Assembly: GCF_021390935.1 (NCBI RefSeq)
Contig: NZ_JAJPUI010000010.1
Location: 1 to 64,000 of the forward strand
Direction of reading: 5' to 3'
DNA from: Streptomyces sp. CC228A
GTDB lineage: Bacteria; Actinomycetota; Actinomycetes; Streptomycetales; Streptomycetaceae
Length of the DNA stretch: 64,000 bases
The notes under the pieces were generated by a model. It worked only from the letters and a program-made list of their open reading frames with translations, had not been told where the DNA came from and ran no database searches. This document shows positions 53,600 to 63,101 of this stretch, in pieces; position 1 is the first letter of the stretch; every line of letters begins with the position of its first letter. The translations under genes were made by a program, and so were the position numbers.

Positions 53600-55282
53600 T
53601 CACCCCGCCGGGGCGGCCTCCCGGCCCGCGGACCGCTCCGCGGGCACGGTGCCCGCCGCGGCGCTGTTCCCGACCCCGCCGACGGCGGCCGCCGCACCCG
53701 CCGCCTCCGCCTCGGTGTGCAGCCGCGGCTTCGCGGGGAGCGCGCACATCAGCAGGAACACCGCGCCGAGCACCGCGGCCACCCACCCGAGCGCTCCCTC
53801 GAACGCCGCCACGACGGCGGGGCCCGCGCCGCCCGGCACGAACACCACGGACACCAGGCCGAGCCCCAGCGCGTTGCCCATCTGCATCACGGAGTTGATG
53901 AGCCCGGACGCCGAACCGGCGTGTTCCCGCGGCACCTCCGACAGCACCGCGTCCGTCAGCGGCGCCACGATCAGGCCCATGCCGGCCCCCATCACCACCA
54001 GAGGCAGCGCCATCTGCCAGGACGTGATGCCCATGCCGTACCGGTCGGACTCCCACACGTACAGTCCGATGCCCGCCATCATCGTCAGCGCGCCGGCCTG
54101 GAGGACCTTGCGCCCGAAGCGCGGCACCAGCTTCTGCACGGAGATCCCCGCGGCGACGGATACCGCGACCGAGAACGGCACCCCGGTCAGTCCGGCCCGC
54201 AGCACGCTCCAGCCGAGCCCGATCTGCATGTACAGCGTCCAGACCAGGAAGAAGATGCCGAGGCTGACACCGAAGACGAGTTGGACGGCGACACCCGCCG
54301 CGAAGCTCCTCACCCGGAACAGGGACAGCTCGACGAGCGGCGAACCGTCACGGCGCGCCTTGCGCTTCTCGTACGCGACGAAGCCCGCGAACACCGGCAG
54401 CGCGGCCGCCATCGCGGCGAAGCACCACAGGGGCCAGTCCAGTTCGGCGCCCCGGGTCAGCGGGTACATCAGGAGCAGCATCGCGGCGACCGCGACGACG
54501 ACACCGGGCAGGTCGAGGCGCAGCGCCTTCGGGGCCCGGGACTCGGTGATGAACGCCCGGCCGAGGAGCAGCGCGGCGATGCCGACGGGCAGGTTGATGA
54601 GGAAGATCGGCCGCCAGCCGAGGCCGAACAGGTCCCACTGGGTGAGCAGCGCCCCGAGCAGCGGTCCCGACACCGCGCCGAGACCGACGACCGCGCCGAA
54701 GAGGCCGAAGACCCTGCCGCGCTCGTGCGCCGGGAACGTCGCGTGCACGAGGGACAGGACCTGCGGCACCATCAGCGCGGCGGTGCCGCCCTGCAGGATG
54801 CGGGCGGCGACCAGTATCTCCTGGGACGCGGCGAACCCGCAGAGCGCGGACGCCAGCGTGAACCCCGCGACGCCGATGAGGAACAGGCGCTTGCGGCCGT
54901 GGATGTCGCCGAGGCGGCCGCCGGTGATGAGGCCCGCGGCGAAGGCGAGGGCGTATCCGGCGGTGATCCACTGGATGGCGCCGAAGCCGGCGCCCAGGTC
55001 CCGCTGGATCGCCGGGATGGCGATGTTGACGATCGTGACGTCGACCAGGTCCATGAACGCCGCGGTCATGACGATCGCCAGGGCGAACCAGCGCCGCCGG
55101 TCCGGTACGGCGCCCGCAGCGTCCGGGCCCGCGGCCCCGCCGGGGCGCGGGGCCGGGTCGGGGTGCCGGGGCGGGGCCGGGTGCGGGTTCCGGTCGGTGG
55201 CGGGTTCGGGGTGGCGGCCCGGGTGCTCGTTCCCGCGCGGGGAGGTCCGCGTGGAGGTCCGCGGTGAGGTCTCGGCGGTCAT
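53600..55282 (-). CDS. DHA2-family multidrug efflux MFS transporter
   Basis: A 560-residue 14-segment drug:proton antiporter. After a ~65-residue Pro/His-rich N-terminal tail come TM1 with MDLVDVTIVNIAIPAIQ (motif D1), motif A GGRLGDIHGRKR, and motif C GAVVGLGAVSGPLLGALL. The C-terminal tail is Ala/Glu-rich. Substrates are probably hydrophobic compounds. It is divergent from a WYL regulator with a palindrome between them, which likely controls both. Confidence 0.92.
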   Translation of the reverse strand: MTAETSPRTSTRTSPRGNEHPGRHPEPATDRNPHPAPPRHPDPAPRPGGAAGPDAAGAVPDRRRWFALAIVMTAAFMDLVDVTIVNIAIPAIQRDLGAGFGAIQWITAGYALAFAAGLITGGRLGDIHGRKRLFLIGVAGFTLASALCGFAASQEILVAARILQGGTAALMVPQVLSLVHATFPAHERGRVFGLFGAVVGLGAVSGPLLGALLTQWDLFGLGWRPIFLINLPVGIAALLLGRAFITESRAPKALRLDLPGVVVAVAAMLLLMYPLTRGAELDWPLWCFAAMAAALPVFAGFVAYEKRKARRDGSPLVELSLFRVRSFAAGVAVQLVFGVSLGIFFLVWTLYMQIGLGWSVLRAGLTGVPFSVAVSVAAGISVQKLVPRFGRKVLQAGALTMMAGIGLYVWESDRYGMGITSWQMALPLVVMGAGMGLIVAPLTDAVLSEVPREHAGSASGLINSVMQMGNALGLGLVSVVFVPGGAGPAVVAAFEGALGWVAAVLGAVFLLMCALPAKPRLHTEAEAAGAAAAVGGVGNSAAAGTVPAERSAGREAAPAG

Positions 55283-55305
55283 GCGGCAGACGCTAGGACG
55301 GCACT

Positions 55306-55322
55306 AGGACAGTTTGTGTCCT
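55306..55322. promoter_or_regulatory. palindrome in the exporter/WYL divergent promoter
   Basis: AGGACA-GTTTG-TGTCCT, perfect 6-bp arms, in the 62-base gap between the two start codons. A direct repeat CTAGGAC lies on its exporter side (about 55293 and 55304). Confidence 0.65.
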
Positions 55323-55344
55323 CATGGTGCGTCATGGTGGAGGC

Positions 55345-56364
55345 ATGACGGACACACCGGCACGTCTTCTGCGGCTCCTGTCCCTGCTCCAGACGCCGCG
55401 CGAATGGCCAGGCCCTGAGCTGGCCGAGCGGCTCGACGTCAGTCCCCGCACGATCCGGCGCGACATCGACCGGCTGCGCGAACTCGGCTACCCGGTGGAG
55501 GCGTCCAAGGGCGCCGTCGGCGGGTACCGCCTGGTCGCCGGTACGGCGATGCCGCCCCTGGTCCTGGACGACGACGAGGCCGTCGCCATCGCGGTGGGCC
55601 TGCGGGCGGGCGCGGGCCACGCCGTCGAGGGGGTGGAGGAGGCATCCGTACGGGCCCTGGCCAAGCTGGAGCAGGTCCTGCCGTCCCGGCTGCGGCACCG
55701 GGTGTCGACGCTGCAGAGCGCGACCCTGCCGCTGACGCGCGGCGACGGCGCGACGGTCGACGCGCGCGTGCTGACCACGCTGGCGGGCGCGGTCACCGGG
55801 CAGGAGCGGGTGCGCTTCGCGTACCGGGCGGGGGACGGCGCCGAGTCGCGGCGGCAGGTGGAGCCGTACCGGCTGGTGTCCACCGGCTACCGCTGGTACC
55901 TGGTGGCGTACGACCTGGAACGGGAGGACTGGCGCACGTTCCGCGTCGACCGCGTCGGCGACCCCTTCCCGACCGGGGCCCGTTTCACCCCGCGGGAGCT
56001 GCCGACAGGGGACGCGGCGACGCTGCTGGAGCGGTCGCTGCGGCGGCGCCGGGAAGAAGTGGAGCTGGACGTCACGTTCGCGGCGCCGGCCGAGCGGGTG
56101 GCGGCGCGCCTCCCGCCGCATCTGGCGCCGGTCGCAACCGGCGAGGGGACATGCCGGCTGACGGCCCGGGTCGCCGAGTCCGTGGAATGGCTCGCGGTGC
56201 GGCTGGCCCTGACGGGCTGCGACTTCACGCTCCACGGCCCGGACGCGCTGGTGGCGCACGTGGCGGAGCTGGGGGCGCGCCTGTCGCAGGCGGGAGAACG
56301 GGCGCCGACCCGGCGCGGCGGCCTGCGGGGTGACTGGGGGCGGGTGGATGGCGGGGGCCGGTGA
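55345..56364 (+). CDS. YafY-type WYL-domain regulator
   Basis: A 339-residue regulator from ATG 55345 (MTDTPARLLRLLSLLQ). The N-terminal HTH_11 (ELAERLDVSPRTIRRDIDRL) is at about 25-55, and the WYL domain has RRQVEPYRLVSTGYRWYLVA at about 175-200. A WCX C-domain ends near 310. WYL domains bind small ligands or nucleic acids. It is divergent from the drug exporter and is its likely regulator. Upstream in-frame GTG/ATG codons extend into the operator and are not preferred. Confidence 0.9.
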   Translation: MTDTPARLLRLLSLLQTPREWPGPELAERLDVSPRTIRRDIDRLRELGYPVEASKGAVGGYRLVAGTAMPPLVLDDDEAVAIAVGLRAGAGHAVEGVEEASVRALAKLEQVLPSRLRHRVSTLQSATLPLTRGDGATVDARVLTTLAGAVTGQERVRFAYRAGDGAESRRQVEPYRLVSTGYRWYLVAYDLEREDWRTFRVDRVGDPFPTGARFTPRELPTGDAATLLERSLRRRREEVELDVTFAAPAERVAARLPPHLAPVATGEGTCRLTARVAESVEWLAVRLALTGCDFTLHGPDALVAHVAELGARLSQAGERAPTRRGGLRGDWGRVDGGGR

Positions 56365-56842
56365 GTGAAGGCGGCCGGGCTCCGGCGGGCGCGGCGGCTC
56401 GGGGCGGCGGTCGGGCCGGTGCCCGGAGCCCGGTGGGCGGGCGCCGGCCCGGGGTCGTGGCGACCGGGCCGGCTGCCGGAGCCCGGCGAGTGCGGCGGCC
56501 GGGTGAGGGACGCCGACCCGGCCTGACGGCGGGCGGGCGGACACGGTGCCTGGTGTGACGGCGGCCGGACAGGCGGGAGAACGCGGTGCGCCGGCTTGGC
56601 GTGACGGCGGTCCCGGGTGGCGGCGGCCCGGGGCGCGAAGCGGCCCGGGAGGCCGGCAGGCCAAGGGGGCGGCCCGGGAAAGCGGGAGGTCCGGGGCGGC
56701 GGCGGGCTCGTGGGTGGTAGGCCGCAGCGCCCTGCCGGGGGGGGTGGGCAGAGCGCTGCGGGTGGGCCACCGCCCCACCCCAGGGGGGGGATCCGGGCAG
56801 GGCGGTGGGTCTGGGGCCCGGCCCTCGCGGGCCGGGCGGGGG
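56365..56842. other. GC-rich spacer between convergent genes with a strong hairpin
   Basis: No gene. CGCAGCGCCCTGCC (56723-56736) pairs with GGCAGAGCGCTGCG (56747-56760): a 14-bp stem with one mismatch and a G-rich loop. It probably ends hrdD transcription from the right or WYL transcription from the left. The rest is G/C low complexity with repeated CCGGAGCCCGG and GGCGGGCG. Confidence 0.6.
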
Positions 56843-57832
<990 letters not shown>

Positions 57833-57891
57833 GCGAGCTCCCTTGGCTGAGTAGGTCGCGACACCCTGACGGGTGCCCTGCATCCGTGGGA

Positions 57892-57921
57892 AACAACGAC
57901 TGGAAACCGGACAGAATTCCC
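57892..57921 (-). promoter_or_regulatory. sigma-R-type promoter of hrdD
   Basis: On the minus strand GGGAAT (57916-57921), an 18-base spacer and GTTGTT (57892-57897) match the sigma-R consensus GGGAAT-N18-GTT exactly. The -10 is about 60 bases upstream of the hrdD start codon. Confidence 0.85.
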
Positions 57922-58627
57922 ACGCGGCACATCCTTTTTTGTGATCATGCAGTACCCTGTCCGGCCGCAGCCGCCGCCGAACGATGATCGATCGGTTGGA
58001 CGCGCAGGTGGGAGCGTGTGCAGCAGGCCCCGCGACTGCCCGTGTGCGGCCTTCCCGCTTGGCCGGATCTCCCTGGCCGTCCCCCTTGCGGTCGGTCCGC
58101 CGGGGCATGCGCGCGGGGGTCCGGCACGGCGACGCGGCACCGGTCGGCGGACGGCCCCCGTCGGCTGACGCGGCACCCGTCGGCTGACGCGGCACCCGGT
58201 CGGCCGAGGCGGACGGTGACCCCCGCACGGCCGCCCACCGCCCTGGCCGCCTCGGCCTCCCCCGCCGCTGCGGCTGCCCCTCCAGGCCCGCTCCCGCCGG
58301 GGCCCTGCGCGGCTCCTTTCCCGCCCTTGAAGACGACGGGCACTGCCGCAGGGTTGCCCCGCTGCGGAGCCCGTCGCAGCGCAACCGTCGCAGCGGGCCG
58401 CAAGGCGCGGTGGAGGGCGGCCGCGGGGCGCCGTGGGTGTGCCGTGGGTGTGCCGCGCGGAAGGCGTGGCGGGTGACTCCTGTGGGACGGGGCTGGGGGA
58501 CGCGGGCGGGCGGCTCACCCGTTCGGGTTCGGCCGCCCTGGGACCGTCGGCCTAGGTCCGCACCGTCCGGCCGGATCCGCCCCCGGCCCGATGCCCGGGA
58601 CCGCGCGGCACCCCTAAGGTCCCGGGC
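57922..58627. other. ~700-base spacer upstream of hrdD
   Basis: No credible gene. CCTTTTTTGTGATCATGCAG near 57933-57952 is the only AT-rich part. Around 58135-58200 the unit GTCGGCTGACGCGGCACCC is repeated two to three times. Short ORFs here have low-complexity Arg/Pro composition. The promoter of the questin-oxidase-like gene must lie near 58550-58620. Confidence 0.5.
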
Positions 58628-59656
58628 ATGGACACCAAGGGCACAGGCGACGACACGACCGGCATCCTCGACGAAGCGCTGGAGCGGCTGCACGCGTCCG
58701 GCCCCGAGCGGGACGACTGGCTCTCCAACCACGCCCCCATGGCCGTCGAGGCGCTGGTGCGGCACGGCCACGCGCCACGCGTCCACCGCTGGCTGGACGC
58801 CTACCGGGACCGGCTGGAGGACATGCCCGCCCCCTCCGTGCGGGTGACGGCCGACACCTGGCGGGAGGCGCTCGGCGACCCCGCGCGGATCACGGACTGG
58901 ACGCGCTTCTTCGAGGCGGAGACCGAGGAGCGGCCCTGGCGGGACGTCCTCGCGGAGTGGTGGCCGCGGCTGCTGCCCGGGATCGCGGGCGGCGCCACCC
59001 ACCCGGTGATCCGGGTCGGGCACGCGGTACGGACCCTGCTGGCCGGGGAGGCCACGGCGCCCCGCCGCGCCGAGCTCGCCCACGCGCTCGGCTACTGGGC
59101 GGCGCGCCACGCGCCGCTGCCCCCGCTCGGGACCCTGGCCGCCGCGCCGACCGCGGCCGCCGCGCTGGACGCCGTACCGGCCGCCGCGGTGCAGGACGGC
59201 GGGATCCGGGAGCGGCTCGCCCGGCTGACGGCGTTCCCGCAGTGGGGCTCGGCCGCCGGGCCCGACGAGGCACGCGACCGGCTCGCCGAACTGGTGACGG
59301 CCGCCACGCACCGGTACGCCGCCCACGCGCACGGTTCGCCGGTCATGCTGGTCCACGCGGCGACCGCGCCGAACGCCGTGCTGCGCACCCTGCCGGCGCT
59401 GCCCCGGGAGCTGTGGGTGCCCAGCCTGGGCGCCGCGTGGGCCGCGTCCGCGGCGGTCACGGCGGCGTACCGGCCGCGCGAGCCCGTTCCGTATGAGACG
59501 GGCCCGCTGCACGCGGGGGAGGTGCTGGAGCGGGCGGCCGTGCACGGCGACGAGCACGTGATCAAGTTCGCCGACACCGCGCTGGACGTCGGTGACGCCG
59601 CCGCGCTGACCGCAGCGGTCCGGGCGGTCGAGCTCATCGATCCCCTGGAGGGGTGA
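58628..59656 (+). CDS. questin oxidase-like protein (DUF4243)
   Basis: A 342-residue all-helical protein of the questin oxidase-like family. Recognisable parts are LDEALERLHASGPERDDWLS, NHAPMAVEALVRHG, TPGIAGGATHPVIRVGHAVR-like text near 115-130 (GIAGGATHPVIRVGHAVR) and HGDEHVIKFADTALD near the end. The conserved His residues in NHAPMA, THPVIRVGHA and HGDEHVIKF could form a metal or flavin-free active site. Fungal relatives cleave an anthraquinone ring; the bacterial substrate is unknown. It lies in the conserved hrdD neighbourhood. Confidence 0.85.
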   Translation: MDTKGTGDDTTGILDEALERLHASGPERDDWLSNHAPMAVEALVRHGHAPRVHRWLDAYRDRLEDMPAPSVRVTADTWREALGDPARITDWTRFFEAETEERPWRDVLAEWWPRLLPGIAGGATHPVIRVGHAVRTLLAGEATAPRRAELAHALGYWAARHAPLPPLGTLAAAPTAAAALDAVPAAAVQDGGIRERLARLTAFPQWGSAAGPDEARDRLAELVTAATHRYAAHAHGSPVMLVHAATAPNAVLRTLPALPRELWVPSLGAAWAASAAVTAAYRPREPVPYETGPLHAGEVLERAAVHGDEHVIKFADTALDVGDAAALTAAVRAVELIDPLEG

Positions 59657-59781
59657 GCCCTGCGGGCGGCCGACGACGGCTGGAAGGACCGCGGGGCGGC
59701 GGCCGGGTGGACCGCGGGGCGGCCTGTGAGGGCCGGATGGACCGTGTCCGCCGGCGGCGGCAGCGGTCGACGGCGCGGCGC

Positions 59782-60576
59782 TCAGCCGAACTGGACCGAG
59801 CGTTTCGCCATGCCCATCCAGAACCCGTCGATCACGCTGCGGGCCGAGTCCAGGTCGCCCGCGGCGTCCGCCGCGCCGAGCGCCACGAACAGCGGCGCGA
59901 AGTGCTCCGTACGGGGATGGGCGAGCCTTCCGGCCGGGGACTTGTGCGCGAAGTCGAGCAGCGCGTCCACGTCCCCGGCGGCCAGCGCCCTGCCGCCCCA
60001 GTCGTCGAAGTCGGACGACCAGCCCGGCACCCCGCCGGCGTGGCGCAGGGCGGCCAGGTTGTGGGTGAAGAAGCCGCTGCCGACGATGAGCACGCCCTCG
60101 TCGCGCAGCGGCGCGAGCCTGCGGCCGACCTCCATGAGCCTGCGCGGGTCCAGGGTGGGCAGGGAGATCTGGAGCACCGGCACGTCGGCGTCCGGGTACA
60201 TCTCGACCAGCGGGACGTACGCCCCGTGGTCCAGCCCGCGGTCCGGGACGTCCTGCACGGGCGTACCGGGGCCGTGCAGCAGCTTGCGGACGGCGTCGGC
60301 CGGTCCGGGTGCGCCGGGCGCGGGGTAGCGGACGCAGTAGTAGTGCTCGGGGAACCCCCAGAAGTCGTGGACGAGGGGGACGGTCCTGGTGGCGCCGAGG
60401 GCCAGCGGGGCCTCCTCCCAGTGGGCGGAGACCATCAGGATCGCGTCCGGCCGCGGGAGCGCGGCGGCCCAGGCGGCGAGTTCGCCGGGCCAGACGGGGT
60501 CGTCGGCCAGCGGCGGCGCGCCGTGCGAGAGGTAGAGCGCCGGCAGGCGCCCCTCGGTGGTGCGGGTGTCGTTCAT
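59782..60576 (-). CDS. LigB-type extradiol dioxygenase (YgiD/4,5-DOPA family)
   Basis: A 264-residue class III ring-cleaving dioxygenase. Likely metal ligands are His in LYLSHGAPPLADD (near residue 18) and in DFWGFPEHYY (near 75), with GSGFFTHNLAAL and DHGAYVPLVEMYPDADVPVL as further family segments. The family opens catechols such as DOPA. ATG 60576 is divergent from a MarR gene with a perfect palindrome between them, which implies induction by a phenolic compound. Confidence 0.92.
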   Translation of the reverse strand: MNDTRTTEGRLPALYLSHGAPPLADDPVWPGELAAWAAALPRPDAILMVSAHWEEAPLALGATRTVPLVHDFWGFPEHYYCVRYPAPGAPGPADAVRKLLHGPGTPVQDVPDRGLDHGAYVPLVEMYPDADVPVLQISLPTLDPRRLMEVGRRLAPLRDEGVLIVGSGFFTHNLAALRHAGGVPGWSSDFDDWGGRALAAGDVDALLDFAHKSPAGRLAHPRTEHFAPLFVALGAADAAGDLDSARSVIDGFWMGMAKRSVQFG

Positions 60577-60632
60577 GGCGCATCCAGAATGGTGAGCTTG
60601 CAGGCTCTCGGGGCCAGGCTAACTCGCTTTAG

Positions 60633-60644
60633 TTGAAGCTTCAA
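60633..60644. promoter_or_regulatory. MarR operator palindrome
   Basis: TTGAAGCTTCAA, a perfect 12-bp palindrome, 19 bases before the MarR start codon and 56 bases before the dioxygenase start. Flanks (TTTAG, GAAC) extend partial symmetry. Confidence 0.7.
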
Positions 60645-60663
60645 GAACAAGTAGGGTGGATAC

Positions 60664-61182
60664 ATGAACGCTGCCTCCGCCGACCGCGAGGGCGGTGCCG
60701 AGCCGCGCTGGCTGACCGACCGCGAGCAGGACGTCTGGCGCTCGTACCGGCACGCCACCACCCTGCTCGAGGACCACCTCGACCGCCAGCTCCAGCGCGA
60801 CGCCGGAATGCCGCACATCTACTACGGGCTGCTGGTCCAGCTCTCGCAGGCCCCGCGCCGGCGCATGCGGATGACGCAGCTGGCCAAGGACGCCAAGATC
60901 ACCCGCTCGCGCCTGTCCCACGCGATCGCCCGGCTGGAGAAGAACGGCTGGGTCCGCCGCGAGGACTGCCCCTCCGACAAGCGCGGCCAGAACGCCTACC
61001 TGACGGACGAGGGGTACGAGGTGCTCAAGCGCAGCGCCCCCGGTCACGTCGCCGCCGTCCGACAGGCCCTCTTCGACCGGCTCACCCCCGAGCAGACCGA
61101 GCAGCTCGGCGAGATCATGCGCGCGATGGCCGACGGGCTCCAGCAGCCCGACGCCAACACGGACCTGCCCTGGCTCCGCTGA
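60664..61182 (+). CDS. MarR-family regulator
   Basis: A 172-residue MarR protein with a winged helix at about residues 65-130 (RMRMTQLAKDAKITRSRLSH, AIARLEKNGWVRRE, wing DCPSDKRGQNAYLTDEGYEV) flanked by dimerisation helices. ATG 60664 follows GTAGGGTGG. It probably binds the TTGAAGCTTCAA palindrome and represses itself and the dioxygenase until a phenolic ligand binds. Confidence 0.92.
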   Translation: MNAASADREGGAEPRWLTDREQDVWRSYRHATTLLEDHLDRQLQRDAGMPHIYYGLLVQLSQAPRRRMRMTQLAKDAKITRSRLSHAIARLEKNGWVRREDCPSDKRGQNAYLTDEGYEVLKRSAPGHVAAVRQALFDRLTPEQTEQLGEIMRAMADGLQQPDANTDLPWLR

Positions 61183-61712
61183 CCCCGAGCAGGTCCGCCG
61201 TCACCGCAGCAGGCGCGGCCCCCGCACGGCCGTCCTCACCCCCGCCCTCGGGGGCGGCAGTTCCGCTTCGATGGGACGGCACGGTCTCACTGGCGGCCGG
61301 AGCGCCCGGCGGGAGGGCGGGGCGGGCCGCGAGGGCGGCCGTACCGCCCGGTGGGGCAGGGGCGATCGGCCTACGGGAAAGGCAGCACCACCCGGTGGGG
61401 GCTGGGCCTCTTGGCCGCCGGTGGGGTGATACCGCTGAACGGGCCTACGCGGCCCTCCCGCGGGGGCGGCCGTACCGCTCGCCGGCCCCAGCACGCCCTT
61501 CCCGCGAGCGGCCCGACGGCCCCCGCCGGCCGGGGCCGTCGGGGGCCGTCGGGGCGGCCGTACCGTTCCACGACCGACGCGGTTCTCCCGGGTTGCCGCG
61601 GTTCCCACGATCGGGCCACCCGGCGCGCGCCCGCACACCGCCCGGCACAGGCTGAGCCCACGGAGCGCAGCCCGGAACCGGCCGGCTGCCGCCGAGCCAA
61701 GGGCGTGTGGGC
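61183..61712. repeat. 530-base spacer with dispersed GGGCGGCCGTACCG repeats
   Basis: No gene. GGGCGGCCGTACCG or near variants occur at about 61334, 61463 and 61551, each in a different flank. A hairpin around CCGCCC-TCG-GGGGCGG at about 61238-61256 could end marR transcription. The M6 gene has AAGGG at 61699-61703. Confidence 0.55.
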
Positions 61713-63101
61713 ATGCAGCAGCAGACCCGCCGGCGACGGCGAATACGAGGCAGACGACAGGGCGCGCGAGGCGGTCCGCCCCCGGGCGCGCGGGAGGCGC
61801 GCGGGACCCGCGGCATACGCCGTTCGGCCGCCCTCGGCACCGCCGCCACCCTGGCCATCGCCGCCCTCGCCTCCGGCAGCGTCGGCCTCGGCGGTCCCGT
61901 CCCCGCCACCGCGGGACCCGCCGCCGACACCGAGGCCGCCGCCACGGCGGGGCCCGGGCCCCGGGCCGACGCGCAGTCCCTCGCGCCGTGCCGGATCCGG
62001 ACGACGTCCGGCGTGCAGATGTCGGAGGGCCTGCCGACGCCTCCCGGCTACAGCCGCTCGACCGGCGTCATCCGGGCCCTCACCCTGATGATCGACTTCC
62101 CGGACGCACCCGGTGAGGGCCTCGCCATGAGGCGGTACGCGGAGTTCTTCCCGCAGACCTCGGACTGGTTCCGCACCAGCTCCTACGGCAGGCTCCACTA
62201 CGTGCCCGAGACGCCCGTGCCGGACTGGCTGCGGATGCCCCGCCCCTTCCGCGCGTACGGGATCGCGCGCGGCGCCCCCTACGAGCCCGGCTACCGGCAG
62301 CTCGTCGAGGACATCGTGGCCGCGTCCGACGACCGGGTGGACTTCAGCGCGTACGACCTGGTGAACGTCCTCGTCACGCCGAACGCGGGCCCTTCCGCGC
62401 TGGACACGGTGCTGTCGGTGACCTTCTCCGGCAACAGCGACGCACCGGAGGCGGACGGGGTGGCCCTCGCGAACACGTCGTTCGTGTACAGCCGCCAGGA
62501 CGACGGCTCGGGATCGTTCCACGAGACCGGCTACCGGGTGCTGCCCCACGAGAACGGCCACGTCTTCGGCCTGCCCGACCTGTACACCAGCGAGGGCGGC
62601 GCCGCGGTGGGGCACTGGGACATCATGTCCGAGGACTGGGGCGCCAACAACGACCTGCTGGGCTGGCACAAGTGGAAGCTGGGCTGGCTCGACCCCGGCC
62701 AGGTGCGGTGCGCGGCGGCGAGCGGCACCCGCGACTACACGCTGACACCGCTGGGCCGCAACGACGGCGGACCGAAGCTGGCGCTCGTCCCGCTCGACCG
62801 GCGGTCCGGGTACGTGGTGGAGGTGCGCACGCCGGAAGGCAACGACGAGGCCGTGTGCGAGCCGGGCGTGCTCATCTACCGGGTGCGGTCCGACGTGGAC
62901 ACCGGGCAGGGGCCCGTCAGGGTCCTGGACAGCGAGCCGGACAGCGGCGGCTGCACCCGGCGGCCGAACGTCCACGCGGAGCTGTCCGACGCGCCCTACC
63001 GGCCGGGCGAGTCGTTCGTCGACCGGAAGGCGGGGATCCGCATCTCGGTACTGGCACGCAAGGGAGACGGCACGCACCGGGTGCGCGTCACCCGCGAGTG
63101 A
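61713..63101 (+). CDS. secreted M6-like zinc metalloprotease
   Basis: A 462-residue exported protease. A long Arg-rich n-region (QQQTRRRRRIRGRRQG) precedes a hydrophobic segment AALGTAATLAIAALASGSVG, a possible signal or anchor. The zinc site is LPHENGHVFGLPDLY (HExxHxxGxxD near 62543-62584), and the Met-turn-like WDIMSEDWG follows. The M6 family includes immune inhibitor A, and Streptomyces members are extracellular proteases. ATG 61713 has AAGGG nine bases upstream. Its 3' end overlaps the convergent ligase gene by 14 bases. Confidence 0.88.
   Translation: MQQQTRRRRRIRGRRQGARGGPPPGAREARGTRGIRRSAALGTAATLAIAALASGSVGLGGPVPATAGPAADTEAAATAGPGPRADAQSLAPCRIRTTSGVQMSEGLPTPPGYSRSTGVIRALTLMIDFPDAPGEGLAMRRYAEFFPQTSDWFRTSSYGRLHYVPETPVPDWLRMPRPFRAYGIARGAPYEPGYRQLVEDIVAASDDRVDFSAYDLVNVLVTPNAGPSALDTVLSVTFSGNSDAPEADGVALANTSFVYSRQDDGSGSFHETGYRVLPHENGHVFGLPDLYTSEGGAAVGHWDIMSEDWGANNDLLGWHKWKLGWLDPGQVRCAAASGTRDYTLTPLGRNDGGPKLALVPLDRRSGYVVEVRTPEGNDEAVCEPGVLIYRVRSDVDTGQGPVRVLDSEPDSGGCTRRPNVHAELSDAPYRPGESFVDRKAGIRISVLARKGDGTHRVRVTRE

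Noticed and set aside
57945..58403. Leftward ORF between hrdD and the questin-oxidase-like gene
   Set aside because: No start site, Ala/Gly/Pro low complexity, and it overlaps the hrdD promoter zone and a repeat tract.
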